Assembly (NCBI RefSeq): GCF_000226115.1
Contig: NC_016458.1
Span: 6,172,001 to 6,236,000 of the forward strand
Origin: Thermothielavioides terrestris NRRL 8126
Taxonomy: Eukaryota; Ascomycota; Sordariomycetes; Sordariales; Chaetomiaceae
Direction: 5' to 3'
Length of the DNA stretch: 64,000 nucleotides
A program made the position numbers and the translations under genes. Below, piece after piece: positions 25,223-34,306 of this stretch. The first letter of the stretch is position 1, and each line of letters begins with the position of its first letter. The notes below the pieces were generated by a model. The model made no database searches, was not told the DNA's origin, and saw only the letters and a list, made by a program, of their open reading frames with translations.

Positions 25223-26904
25223 CTAGAAGATGCCGACACTATTACTCGGGCGGTGCGACTGCGACAGCGGGCTGCGTCCCACGCCGCACCAGCAGCTCGT
25301 GTCCCCTTCGCGCTCCACCTGCAGCGTGATGTCGATGTTGTGGTCGAGCAGGTAATTCCGCACGCGGTCGCGCACGTCGTCCATGTCGGCGCCCCTGGCC
25401 GCGACGACGTGCATGACGCCGAGCAGCCTGTTGGCGGCCGTCGCCTCGCCGGCGTTGCGGTCGTCGATCCAGAACTTGGGCGCGGCGTAGCCGACGACCC
25501 CGCGGAGGCCCGTGATGCCGGAGAGCGTGTCGCGCAGGCTGTACTCGATCTCGGGCGGGATGGTGAGCAGCAGCCGCCGCGCGGACGACTTCACCAGCGG
25601 GAGGGCCGATAGCAGGATCAGGACCGCGATGAGGAACGAGGCGATCGGGTCCCAGCCTGGCCACTTCCAGAAGTGCGTGAGCACCGTGGAGACGATGACC
25701 GCGGCGCTCCCTAACGTGTCGGCCAACACGTGGAGGTAGATGCCATGCATGTTCTCGTTGTCGTGCGCATGAGAGTGCGGATGGGAATGTCCGCCATGAG
25801 CATGTCCATGCTTCTCGTCGTGGTGGTCATTGCCATGCCCGTGCCCGTGCTCATGTGAAGGACGATGGCCGTGGGCATGGCCGTTGCAGCTAAGCGAATG
25901 ACCATGATCATGGCTATGGCCATGATGGTGGTGCCCGAAGGCTATCATGCCGACCAAGTTGACCAGCAGGCCGAGCGTACTGACCACGAACAGCTCGCCC
26001 AGCCTCCTCGTCTCTCTGCCCTCGATTATCCGCTCGCAAGCCTCCGTCATGATCTCCACGCTGATTAAGATCAGGAAGACCCCATTGCCAAAGCCGCTCA
26101 AGGTCTCAATCTTCCCAAATCCGTACGGGAACCTCTCGCTCGGCGGCCACTTGCTCGCAACCGCCGCAAAGAGCCCAACCGCCAGGGCGACGCAGTCAAA
26201 GAACATGTGCACGGAATCGCTCAAAAGACCTAGCGAATCGGTGACATAGCCATAGAACGCCTGCACCATCATAAATGCCAGGTTCAAGCTGCATAAATAA
26301 AGTCAGTCCACGCTGTCTCCCACTGACCCTCCGGACTAGTATCGCCCACGTACCTCATGAAATAGAATATCCTTCTGGAGTCTTTCTCCGTCATCACGGT
26401 GTGGAGTAACGGCCATCTTGACGTATATGGCAGCAGAAGTGCCGTAAACCTCGAGCGCTGTGCAGGATGGTCGTGCTGGTGGTGCGACTGGGAATGGGAG
26501 TGTGACCGCGATCGCGAAGCAGCCGGCGGTTCGTACACGCCGGCAGCATCGAAACTAGCAGCAGACGGCGACACTAGCGGTTTCCCCCCTGGAGTCGACT
26601 CGATTTTCCATTGCGTGCTGGGCAACAACGGCGGAGGCACGTTCATCCGCACGGGGACGGTCGAGTTCGCTTGATACTGGGAATGGTTGGCGTCATATTG
26701 GCGGCTTCGAGCGTGGGATGGCTTCCCGCTTGGATGAGGGTCTCTGCGCGTCCGCGGCGGGCTGAAGGACATTTGAGACGATCCGTGAGAGTGGGCGTGG
26801 GCGTGGGAGTGCGAATGCGAAGGCGAATGCGAGCAGGCGCTGTCTGGGCCGTGGTGATGGTGTTGCGACAGCGCCGCAGCAGGCAAAGCGTACGAGGAAG
26901 CCAT
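25223..26904 (-). CDS. msc2: Cation diffusion facilitator, zinc (MSC2/ZnT5-like)
   Basis: Exons 26904-26354 and 26288-25223, 65-base intron, 538 residues. The splice joins IFYFM to SLNLAFMMVQAFYG at the start of TM1. Six membrane helices follow, with metal-site residues in DSLGLLSDSVHMFFDCVAL (the SDxxHMxxD pattern of CDF TM2) and HVLADTLGSAAV (HxxxD of TM5). Two histidine-rich blocks stand out: a soluble N-terminal one (HSHSHAHAHSHG, then SHSHSQSHHQHDH) and a very long TM4-TM5 loop with about 25 histidines. A C-terminal soluble domain carries GVMHVVAARGADMDDV. The core matches the C-terminal half of MSC2/ZnT5, which move zinc into the early secretory pathway, but the extra N-terminal membrane helices of those proteins are absent. 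Expected site: ER/Golgi membrane. Divergent from ALG1, 954 bases apart. Confidence 0.87.
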
Positions 26905-27858
26905 TGTGGTCCGGCACGACGTTTGTTTGGAGGTGCAAACTGTCCTGGGGTTGCAGGAGCGTCGGCGCTCCTAGAGTCACCTGTCGCTAGACATCGGAGA
27001 CCGTCAATGAGGGTAAGGACGGGTTGCACTGACGCGACCGTTGCGGATGTCGCTTGGCGGCGCTCAATCGAACGTAACCTGAATCCTAGTCTACGCCCTG
27101 ATCAAGAACGACGAGGATGATCAGCTCTGGCAGCCGGATTGCCGAACTTGCCTGACCGCGCAGGCAGTCGCGGTACAGTCCTGGTCGAATGTTCGGGGCG
27201 TCCCTTATCTTCGAGGCTGTGCAAATCCGCGACAAGACAAAGGAAAAAGCTACAGCTTGTTGCAAGCCGTTGGGACGGAATCGCAGTTGTCTAACGATCG
27301 AGGAGCAATGCCAACGGCTGCCGCCCCGGCCACGGTATCGTTGTTTGTGTCGCGGTGCCTCTTTCATCCCCTGTTGCGGTATGCTCTCGCCGCTTTCCCC
27401 TTTAGGTTCGCCTTATCTGGCCCCTGAATTGGTGGGGCAGACCCCAGTGGGGCTACAAACTTCAACTCTGATTGGACAAATGCTGGGAATCTGCTCAAGC
27501 CCTTGTCGTCATCAATCACCTGCAACCTCGATAGGGCTCCGTTAATGGAGGGACGTGTCCATATCCGCATCCATGGATGGGGCCGTATGAACCCGGCCCG
27601 CTGGCAGCTCCCCACTCGGGACGAGGCTACCCGATACTTCAGTGACCATCTGCGGCAAGGCTGAAGAGGATACGTTAACACGTCGTGGCTGAGTGGGTTG
27701 AATTACTTGTCATCAACGTGTCATGGAAGCCATTGCTTCTTGAAATCCCCTCACGGAATCACCAGACGCACTCATGCAGAAACAGCGGGCCATATCAAGC
27801 CAAACACCACCAGTCGACAGCTCGAACCGATAGCCAAGCTCCCCGTGAACATGCGACC
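26905..27858. promoter_or_regulatory. Divergent promoter region (CDF transporter / ALG1)
   Basis: The 954 bases between divergently transcribed genes must contain both promoters. No clear TATA element. A short upstream ORF abuts the ALG1 start and is listed separately. Confidence 0.5.
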
Positions 27859-27862
27859 ATGA
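27851..27862 (+). promoter_or_regulatory. Minimal uORF overlapping the ALG1 start codon
   Basis: ATG CGA CCA TGA: a three-codon upstream ORF whose stop overlaps the ALG1 ATG (ATGA arrangement, ALG1 ATG at 27859). If transcripts begin upstream of 27851, ribosomes would meet this start first, and ALG1 translation would rely on leaky scanning or re-initiation. Confidence 0.45.
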
Positions 27863-29327
27863 TAGCATTATTGATCTACGCGCTGCTCCTCTGCGCCCTC
27901 GGTCTCGGATTGGTAGCACTTTCCACATACTCCGCACTTGGCTTCACGAAATACGATGGCCCTCCAGCGGGCTCAACCGAGGGCACCGTCTCTGTCCACG
28001 TGCTGGTCCTTGGCGACATTGGCCGCAGCCCGCGCATGACATACCACGCCTTGAGCATTGCCAAGCACGGAGGCAAGGTGAACCTGATCGGGTATCTTGG
28101 TAAGACCGTCTCTCGCAGTCACAGAGATGGTAGAAAGCATTCAGTTATGTTGATGTGATGCGGGCCACAGAGACATCACCTCACCCTGATGTTGCCGGCA
28201 ACCCCAACATCACCATCTCCCCGCTTCCCACCCCCCCACGCAAGCCACAGTCCGTCCCTTTCATTCTCTTCGCTCCATGGAAGGTCCTCTGCCAGGTCTA
28301 CCACCTCACCCACCTCCTCGCCCGCGGCCTCCCGCCAGCTCAGTGGATCCTCGTCCAGAACCCTCCCTCCATTCCGACCCTTGCCGTTGCGAGCCTCGTC
28401 TGCCACCTGCGCAACAGCAAGCTCATCATCGACTGGCACAACTACGGCTGGACCATCCTCGCCGGAACCCGGGGACGCCGCCACCCCCTGGTCACCCTTT
28501 CCAAGCTCTACGAATGCTACTTCGGCCGCCTGGGCCACCTCCACCTCACCGTGACCCACGCCATGGCGCGGCAGCTGCGCTCCCCGCCCTACTCGATCGC
28601 CCAGCCCATGCTTGCCGTGCACGACCGGCCCGCCGCCATCTTCCAGCCCATCACCTCGCCCTCAGCCAGGAAAGAGACCCTGGCCCGCGTGCTGCCCGAG
28701 CCGGAGCGAGCCCTGATCCCCCACCTGCTGGACGGCACCATGCGGCTCGTGGTAAGCAGCACCAGCTGGACGCCGGACGAGGACTTCTCGCTCCTCCTCG
28801 ACGCGCTCGTGCAGTACGCCACCCCCACCACCCCCTCGACCACCTCCGCCGACCGCACCCCGATCCTCGCCGTCATCACCGGCAAGGGCCCGCAGCGGGA
28901 CCTGTACGCGCGGCGGATCGCCGCGCTCGCCGCCGCGGGGCGGCTGCCCAACGTGCGCGTCGCGACGGCCTTCCTGCCCTTCGCCGACTACGCCGGCCTG
29001 CTGGCGTGCGCCGACCTGGGCGTCTGCCTGCACCGCAGCAGCTCCGGCGTCGACCTGCCCATGAAGGTGGTCGACATGTTCGGCGCCGGCCTGCCCGTCG
29101 CCGCCTACTCGCGCTACGAGAGCTTCGCTGAGTTGGTCAGGGAGGGGGAGAACGGGACCGGGTTCGAGACGGCCGAGGAGTTGGCCGGCGTTCTGGTGCG
29201 GCTCTTGGGGGTGGGCGGGAAGGCCGAGTTAGACAGGCTGAAGGAAGGGGCTGTGAGGGAAGGGAGGAGGCGGTGGGATGAGGAGTGGGATTCGAAGTTG
29301 GGCATGGTTTTGGGATTGGTCTCGTGA
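27859..29327 (+). CDS. alg1: ALG1, chitobiosyldiphosphodolichol beta-mannosyltransferase
   Basis: Exons 27859-28099 and 28171-29327 (71-base intron), 465 residues, the usual length for ALG1. It adds the first mannose, from GDP-mannose, to GlcNAc2-PP-dolichol on the cytosolic face of the ER, an essential step of N-glycan assembly (GT33). Residues 2-28 form the N-terminal membrane anchor. Then come [23 protein letters not shown], the family hallmark, and [17 protein letters not shown]. The C-terminal Rossmann half has the sugar-nucleotide site [30 protein letters not shown], with the EX7E-like part replaced by the ALG1 SSGxDLPMKxxDMFG motif. The splice gives [18 protein letters not shown], which matches the family. 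First in-frame ATG used; a uORF overlaps it. Confidence 0.95.
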
Positions 29328-29655
29328 GTGTGCGCATAAGAGAGGGGCAATAACGCTGATTGTTATATTTGTGTGCGTCTGGGTGTTTTCCTCTACTTAC
29401 TTGTGCCCCCCGATCTGCTGGTTCTGCGTACGCCCGTTGGTATGCGTGTCGAGGACTATGTGCTGTCCGGCTGTCGCAATATACCCTTGCTCTTCCCACC
29501 TTGTCTCCTGCCAGCAGCCACAATGTTGTTGCAGCTCGCTCTCCAGTCTCGGCAATCGAGCTGCAAGACCTCCGGGAGGACCCAGCTCACTTCGTTGTCA
29601 GATACCTTCCCAGCCCCAGTCCCCGCTTATACCACCGCAGAGCGACTCTCTAAGC
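29328..29655. other. Intergenic between convergent ALG1 and E2 genes
   Basis: 328 bases, the tail-to-tail gap. Only terminator/3' UTR sequence is expected; nothing else seen. Confidence 0.5.
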
Positions 29656-30271
29656 TCAGTCCTCCCCCAGGCTCTCTCTCACGCACTTCCGACACCGCTT
29701 CCTGAACTCTTTGTTCTTCCCCTCCTTCTCCTCACGGAACAGCCGCGCCGCTTCCACATTTGCGGGGCTCTCGTCATTGGGATCCTCAAACAGGCTGATC
29801 ACGCTCAGCAGGATCGTCTCGGGCGTCTGCACGGGACTCCACCGCTCGCTGGCGGCTTCGTACCCGTACTTGTCCTCCTCCGGCGGATGCAGGATGCTGA
29901 TGCAGAGCTCGCCGTTCGGGTAGATGTTGGGGTGAAAGGGCACGGGTGCCTGGAAAACCATCTTTGGCGGCATGAGCGGGTACGTGGGCGGGAAGGTGAG
30001 GTGCGCGCGGAAGTTGCCTCCTGGTTTCGAGGGCGTGGCCGAGGTTAGCGGGGGAGAAGACGGGGGATTGTTAAAATGACAAGGGCAAGACCTTACCGCC
30101 GTAGTATTTGCAGTCGTCGTTGATCATCAGCATCACTTCCCACTCGAAGATGTTGCTGTCCTTCACCAAACCGCACGAGATGCCTGGGAGGTCCGTGGCG
30201 TTTTGCATCTGCTTAAGCTGCCGCCGGAGAAGCGCCGCGGCAGCTACCGCGCTCGTCGATGAGCTGGCCAT
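29656..30271 (-). CDS. ubc15: Ubiquitin-conjugating enzyme E2, UBE2G1/Ubc15 class
   Basis: Exons 30271-30097 and 30020-29656 (76-base intron), 179 residues. The E2 core is complete: an N-terminal helix ALLRRQLKQMQ, FRAHLTFPPTYPLMPP, the HPN motif in FHPNIYPNGELCISILH, and the active-site cysteine in GELC. Right after it comes the acidic insertion HPPEEDKYGYE before ERWSPVQTPETILLSVISL, diagnostic of the UBE2G/Ubc7/Ubc15 class that builds Lys48 chains. The sequence downstream (EDPNDESPANVEAA) fits Ubc15/UBE2G1 better than Ubc7/UBE2G2. It probably acts with RING ligases in protein quality control. It has no C-terminal membrane anchor. The Helitron 3' end lies only 260 bases upstream of its start, so the transposon sits in or near its promoter. 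Confidence 0.92.
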
Positions 30272-30531
30272 GGTCGTTGGCTACTCCCTTCCTGCCTAGC
30301 CAAGGAGCACAACTCGAGGTTGACTCCTATGCTCTCCGGGGATGGAGGCAAAGTGTGGCGTCGTGGCGAGTTCGTGTCGGGTCAAGGTTGGGGCGCGGCC
30401 CGCGCAGCGGCCTACTGCCGATTTCGAGTTTGCGGGAGAGATGAGTCGATAATTTCCAAAGAACTCGTAGGTATTACGGCAGGTGAGGCAACGGTTGGAA
30501 TGTTGAGAAGCTGCCGACCTTAGAGGGTTCA

Positions 30532-30562
30532 CTAGGGGTTGGCAGCCCGCTTCGCGGGCTGC
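30532..30562 (-). other. Helitron 3' terminus: hairpin plus CTAG
   Basis: On the minus strand a perfect 9-bp stem (GCAGCCCGC / GCGGGCTGC, 30562-30554 with 30550-30542) with a 3-base loop is followed six bases later by the terminal CTAG (30535-30532) and then a host T. A GC hairpin a few bases before CTRR is the defining Helitron 3' end. It has escaped RIP, probably because it lacks CpA. Confidence 0.85.
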
Positions 30563-30600
30563 GCTCAGCCATTTCAATCCCTTTTCTTGGCAGTGCCACA

Positions 30601-30662
30601 ACCACCCACTTTTCCCATCACCACCCACTTTTTCCGCACCCAGGCACCCACCCACCTTTTCC
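30601..30662 (-). repeat. Helitron subterminal short repeats
   Basis: Just inside the 3' hairpin, the minus strand repeats a GGAAAA(A)GTGGGTGG-like unit three to four times (plus strand: caccacccactttttcc variants). Subterminal repeats of this kind may be binding sites for the Helitron protein; that role is an inference. Confidence 0.55.
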
Positions 30663-30983
30663 ATCGTATACAGCAATCCTCCTGCGAAACCGTATATATC
30701 CGTTACGGCCTAGCCTAGCAGCGTATCTATAAGCATTTACTGATCCGTTACCTCTTTTCTAAGCTTTTTCCTAGGCAATTAGAGCGAATCTAACGTATAT
30801 ATAGAAGCCGCCCACATATAGAAGCAGAATCACTGCGCCTAGAAACTAAAAACCTAGATTCTATATAACGAACCAACGAACTGCCTAACAACTACGTCGC
30901 CGCCGACCGACTGGCTATCGAACGTAATAGTATATATACTAGCTCAATCGCTATATATAAAAAGCGATTTTAACGACTGTTAG

Positions 30984-31362
30984 ATGCCTCCTATACTTTC
31001 TAACGACGAAGCGGACTCGCCTCTGCCGTCCGTCGAGGTGGACGAAGACGTCTAATACAGTGATACCCCCTACGAGCCTCTTATACCTACTTCAACTGCT
31101 ATAGCGATAGACGTATAAGGGGAAGATAACGAACTTGAAGATATAGCTATAGAAGTGTAAAGAGAGGAGAACGAAGATAGCGATATAAAGGTTATAGCTA
31201 GTATCTTTATAAAGGAGACTATTCTCAAGGCTATATAAAACTTTCTTAAGTCTACGAAGTATATATAGGACCTACTAAAGTTTAAAGTATATAGCGAGCT
31301 ATAACAATAATAGGACATTAACGTTGATATACCTATTAGCGGTCTATAATATCCATCTATAG
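30984..31362 (+). pseudogene. RIP-killed upstream frame of the Helitron passenger gene
   Basis: From ATG at 30984 the frame begins MPPILSNDEADSPLPSVEVD and continues acidic (GEDNELEDIAIEV, REENEDSDIKV), interrupted by about ten TAA/TAG stops and no TGA, as expected when RIP converts CAA/CAG. It ends near the ATG of the next frame, one base out of register, so the two may have been exons of one gene (a ctatag acceptor precedes 31363) or two genes. I recognise no family. Part of this could be chance, since TAA/TAG dominate all frames in RIPped DNA. Confidence 0.4.
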
Positions 31363-32226
31363 ATGGATCCTTATAACCCTAATAAGTTTTATAATATCAA
31401 CTTTGACTGTACGACTAACCTTGAATCTCTACTAATATAAATTATAGGCAACGATCCTAACGACGGCAAGTATAAATATTGCGACAAAGGTCTAGGCCTA
31501 TATATAAACTACATTATATCGTAGGACAATATAGGTAATAGCTACTATACTAGCTGCTACTATAACTTAGGTAGTACTAGGTACAGCTTTTTCAAGGGAA
31601 GTAGTAAGTATAGTCCTCCTAATATATCTATAATATACTTTGTAACTAATATATATATAACAGAGATAGAGATACCTTGTAAGCGCTATATTACAAAGGA
31701 TCCAACCCCCCCCTCTCCCCCTCTACCTTAGCTAATATCTAAGCTATATAAACATTATACTACGTCTACGAAGCGTAAGTTAGAGCTCAAAGTAGTTATC
31801 TCCTCTAAGTATTTGCGCCCTATAATAGATATATTATCTTCCGTCAGCTCCTAGTAGTTTAGCGACCTATATATACTTTCGTAGCCCGCTACCTATATAA
31901 TAGCAGCTCCTACTATATATTCTATTCTAAGAGATGAGTTTACGCCCTCTATTTATAACGGTCGTTATAGGGCTAGAGAGAAGGCTATACACCTATTGAA
32001 TAACGACCTTGCTACGCCCACCTATTATAGCTCACGTTATATAAGAGAGGATAGACGCTACGCTATATATAGCGAACTTACGAGCCCCGTCAAACACGTT
32101 AACTACTACGTTGAGCTTATTCGTAAGCTCTTTCTACACCTATCTACTAAAGAAGAGCAGACCTTTGTAGAGGCTCTCAAAGATATAGCTAACCTACTTA
32201 ATATATCTATAGCGGACAAACTATAG
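31363..32226 (+). pseudogene. RIP-killed Helitron passenger gene, cysteine-rich
   Basis: A 288-codon frame from ATG 31363 to TAG 32226 with exactly six internal stops, all TAA or TAG and no indel. Each is explained by one C-to-T change in CAA/CAG, the RIP target. It starts MDPYNPNKFYNINFDCTTN. A segment reads KYCDKGLGLYINYIIS, then YYTSCYYNLGSTRYSFFKG, where many Tyr codons (TAC/TAT) probably replace Cys or His, implying a lost CxxC...CxxC...C module. The last 77 codons are fully open (YREDRR-like basic stretch, then HVNYYVELIRKLFLHLS and EEQTFVEALKDIANLLNIS, helical). It runs opposite to RepHel and converges on it. No known function; see the parallel with the copia passenger gene. Confidence 0.6.
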
Positions 32227-32356
32227 AGGAAGGAGATGTGATTAGCGAATATAAGTTATAACGAATCTACTTAATAGGTCTATAAAGGATATACTACGGA
32301 GGAGAGAAACGTATTTATTAGCTATAGGTACAAAGTATTATACATCTAAAGTGTAA

Positions 32357-32512
32357 GATTCTAGAATAGCGTTGTACACCTAGGATACGGGAATCTAAAA
32401 TAGCGTTGTACACCTAGACTATAGGAGTATACAATAGCGTTTAACATAGGTGCAAAGCATTAGTTAGTACATAGTACACCTCGACTACGAGAATCTACAA
32501 TAGCGTTTAACA
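32357..32512 (+). repeat. Degenerate minisatellite at the RepHel/passenger junction
   Basis: Units containing aatagcgttgtacacctag recur near 32365 and 32399, with decayed copies (aatagcgtttaaca) near 32442 and 32500. It fills the gap between the two convergent Helitron frames and may have been their terminator region. Confidence 0.55.
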
Positions 32513-32569
32513 ACCTTACTATAATATTAGTACCTCTAGGTATACAATGTTCGTAAGCTTCCTGCCCTA

Positions 32570-33477
32570 CCCCCCTAAATCCAATAAGTATATATAAACA
32601 TTATAAACATCTATAACCTAAGACATAGCTACGTAAAACTGGCTATAAGAAAATATAGGCTCTTGAGAATCGATACTAATATAAGAAAAAGACTACCCCT
32701 AAGATTTGTTAATAGTTATCGCAAAGTAGAGGCGAATAGGAAACTACCTACGAACAATAATATAAGGAAAGTCCTCCTCTATAGAACTTAATTTAATCTT
32801 TAGAATTATCTACAACTACCTAGCAAAGTCACCTGTTAAAATTCGCCCTTCAATAACGGACGAAGCAAGCTAAGTAACAACTAGCTAAGTCCTATTATAG
32901 AGCCTACTACTAGGGTCAAGGTTTCAAAGTAAAAGAATAAAGGCTCTAACCTTCAAGGTTAGGATAGTAGGTAGAATAGAAGCAAAGTCTAAAGAAAATA
33001 AAAAATTAGAAGATAATATAGAAGCGTTAAGATCCTTGGCGTTAGGAGGGTTTTATACCTCGTTAACAAAGAGATATCGAAATTCCTGACCTAGGATTAA
33101 AGAAATAATAGCCACATTGATAGAGCTTACAGTAGCGTTGCAAAGGCAAAGAATCGCTTAGTTCGTAAACACTGTCGAGTCTATTGTAGTACGCTTAAGT
33201 AGGTATATAAGATAGACCTAATCAACTAACTGCTTCTATATAGAACAAAGTGTAAAGGGGGGGAGGGGGTCAACGGAGCTATAGAAGTGAGGATTGTAAC
33301 TTAGATCCTACAACCAACTTATAAAAGTATAGTTGTTAGTATTAGCTCCCTACACTCGTATATTCTTAGTCAGTTTTTAGACCTATAGCTAAGGCTAGAT
33401 TAGCGAGTTCTATAAATAGGCCTAAACAATATAACACCTATCACCGTTGTAGACAATAGGCAAGATTTATATAAAGT
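32570..33477 (-). pseudogene. Helitron RepHel, C-terminal helicase part (RIP-mutated)
   Basis: The minus strand continues the Helitron helicase exactly where the copia insertion interrupts it: ILPIVYNGDRCYIV just after the insertion point, then NIRV.GANTNNYTFI, TTIDSTVFTN.AILCLCNATV and TLKVRAFILLL.NLDPSS, and finally FAITINKS.G.SFSYIS and FYVAMS.V near 32600-32720, which is the helicase motif VI region (INKSQGQS ... YVALSRVT). Dots mark TAA/TAG stops. Conservation is strong enough to be sure of the family. Non-functional. Confidence 0.88.
33473..33477. other. Copia target-site duplication, left copy (AAAGT)
   Basis: Five bases AAAGT directly before the left LTR, repeated after the right LTR. 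Five-base duplications are typical of Ty1/copia integrases. Confidence 0.93.
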
Positions 33478-33659
33478 TGAGAAGAGCAGCGAAGTGGGGC
33501 CATGCAGGATGCAGAGGCATGTGTATTGAGAGAGGTGCTCCTCTCAAGCTGGGTGGGAGGAGCGCCGAGGTCTATATACATGTGTGGGCAGAGCTGACAT
33601 GTGCCCCCTGAGCGCAGGGAGCCTGGCAGATAGAGTCACGTGTGCACTAGCACGCGACA
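33478..33659 (-). repeat. Copia LTR, 3' copy
   Basis: 182 bases, matching 40855-41036 except one base near the inner edge of the alignment start (tgagaaG versus tgagaaT, plus-strand reading). TG...CA ends. It contains the same TATATAG box in element orientation as the 5' copy. Confidence 0.96.
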
Positions 33660-33669
33660 CACCCCCCAG
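33660..33669 (-). other. Copia polypurine tract
   Basis: On the minus strand CTGGGGGGTG immediately precedes the 3' LTR (TGTCGCG...). A purine tract here primes plus-strand DNA synthesis in LTR retrotransposons. Confidence 0.8.
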
Positions 33670-33739
33670 ACAGACTCTCAGGAGGCTGTCTGTGGAACAC
33701 GCATGCTGGGCACTGACTCTGGAGCTCGCACTGCCAGGC

Positions 33740-34135
33740 GCATTGAACTGTGGCCTCCGGTATTGATCCCACCATTGCGCGCAGCCGCCGCCATTGTGCA
33801 AGTTGTCCGCGCGCCATTGTGTACGCGTTGTGGCGCGTGCGTTGGCGAATTGCGTGCTGCGCTGAATGCGGTCAGACCCAGGGGCGCCAAAGTTGACATT
33901 CAGGGGCGCTGTCGTTGGCATTGTTGCGAGCGCCATTGATCGCATTGTGCGCAGTTCCCAATTGCGCAGCGCGTTCCATCCCCATCCTCCATTCAGGCGC
34001 GTATCTTGAATCGTGCCGCCTCGATTGTGGGTGCAGGTTGCGCAATTGAGCATTGCGATCATTCGCATGTGTGCCATTGTGGCCTTTGTTGCCCAACGTC
34101 TTGAATGCACGCCCACCATTGCTACCCATTGTTGC
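33740..34135 (+). promoter_or_regulatory. CATTG-dense segment upstream of the passenger gene
   Basis: Eleven CATTG pentamers (several as gCCATTGtg) occur on the plus strand within about 395 bases, and none of the reverse, CAATG. One match per kilobase would be expected by chance. The segment lies between the 3' LTR/polypurine tract and the passenger gene's start, so it may be its promoter or a binding array. CATTGT resembles HMG-box sites. The minus strand is open for 214 codons here (34188-33544), but the translation is Met/Ala/Arg-rich and looks like a by-product of the repeated pentamer. Confidence 0.5.
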
Positions 34136-34197
34136 ATTCGCGCCATGCAGACAATACCGCAGTGCCGCAGGCCGGTCGATGGCTGCACTCCTGGAAG

Positions 34198-34204
34198 TAT
34201 TTAA
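34198..34204 (+). promoter_or_regulatory. Possible TATA element of the passenger gene
   Basis: TATTTAA lies 103 bases before the passenger gene's ATG, directly after the CATTG segment. A CAA-rich unstructured leader (caacaacaacaacatcaac) precedes the ATG. An atg/gtgagt...ctgcag pair at 34207-34254 could alternatively be a 5' UTR intron. Confidence 0.4.
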
Positions 34205-34306
34205 TCATGGTGAGTGCGCCTCAAACCATCTCCCGAACTCTTCCTCTGCAGACCGCGAGCAACAGCAGCAGCATCAGCAACAACAACAACATCAACAACA
34301 ACAACC

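Noticed and set aside
24701..25612. 303-codon plus-strand frame upstream of the CDF gene
   Set aside because: Its second half is antisense to the CDF coding sequence and its composition mirrors that gene.
33544..34188. 214-codon minus-strand frame across the copia LTR edge and the CATTG array
   Set aside because: Its Met/Ala/Arg-rich content reflects the repeated pentamer; it runs into the LTR and has no domain. More likely a by-product than a gene.
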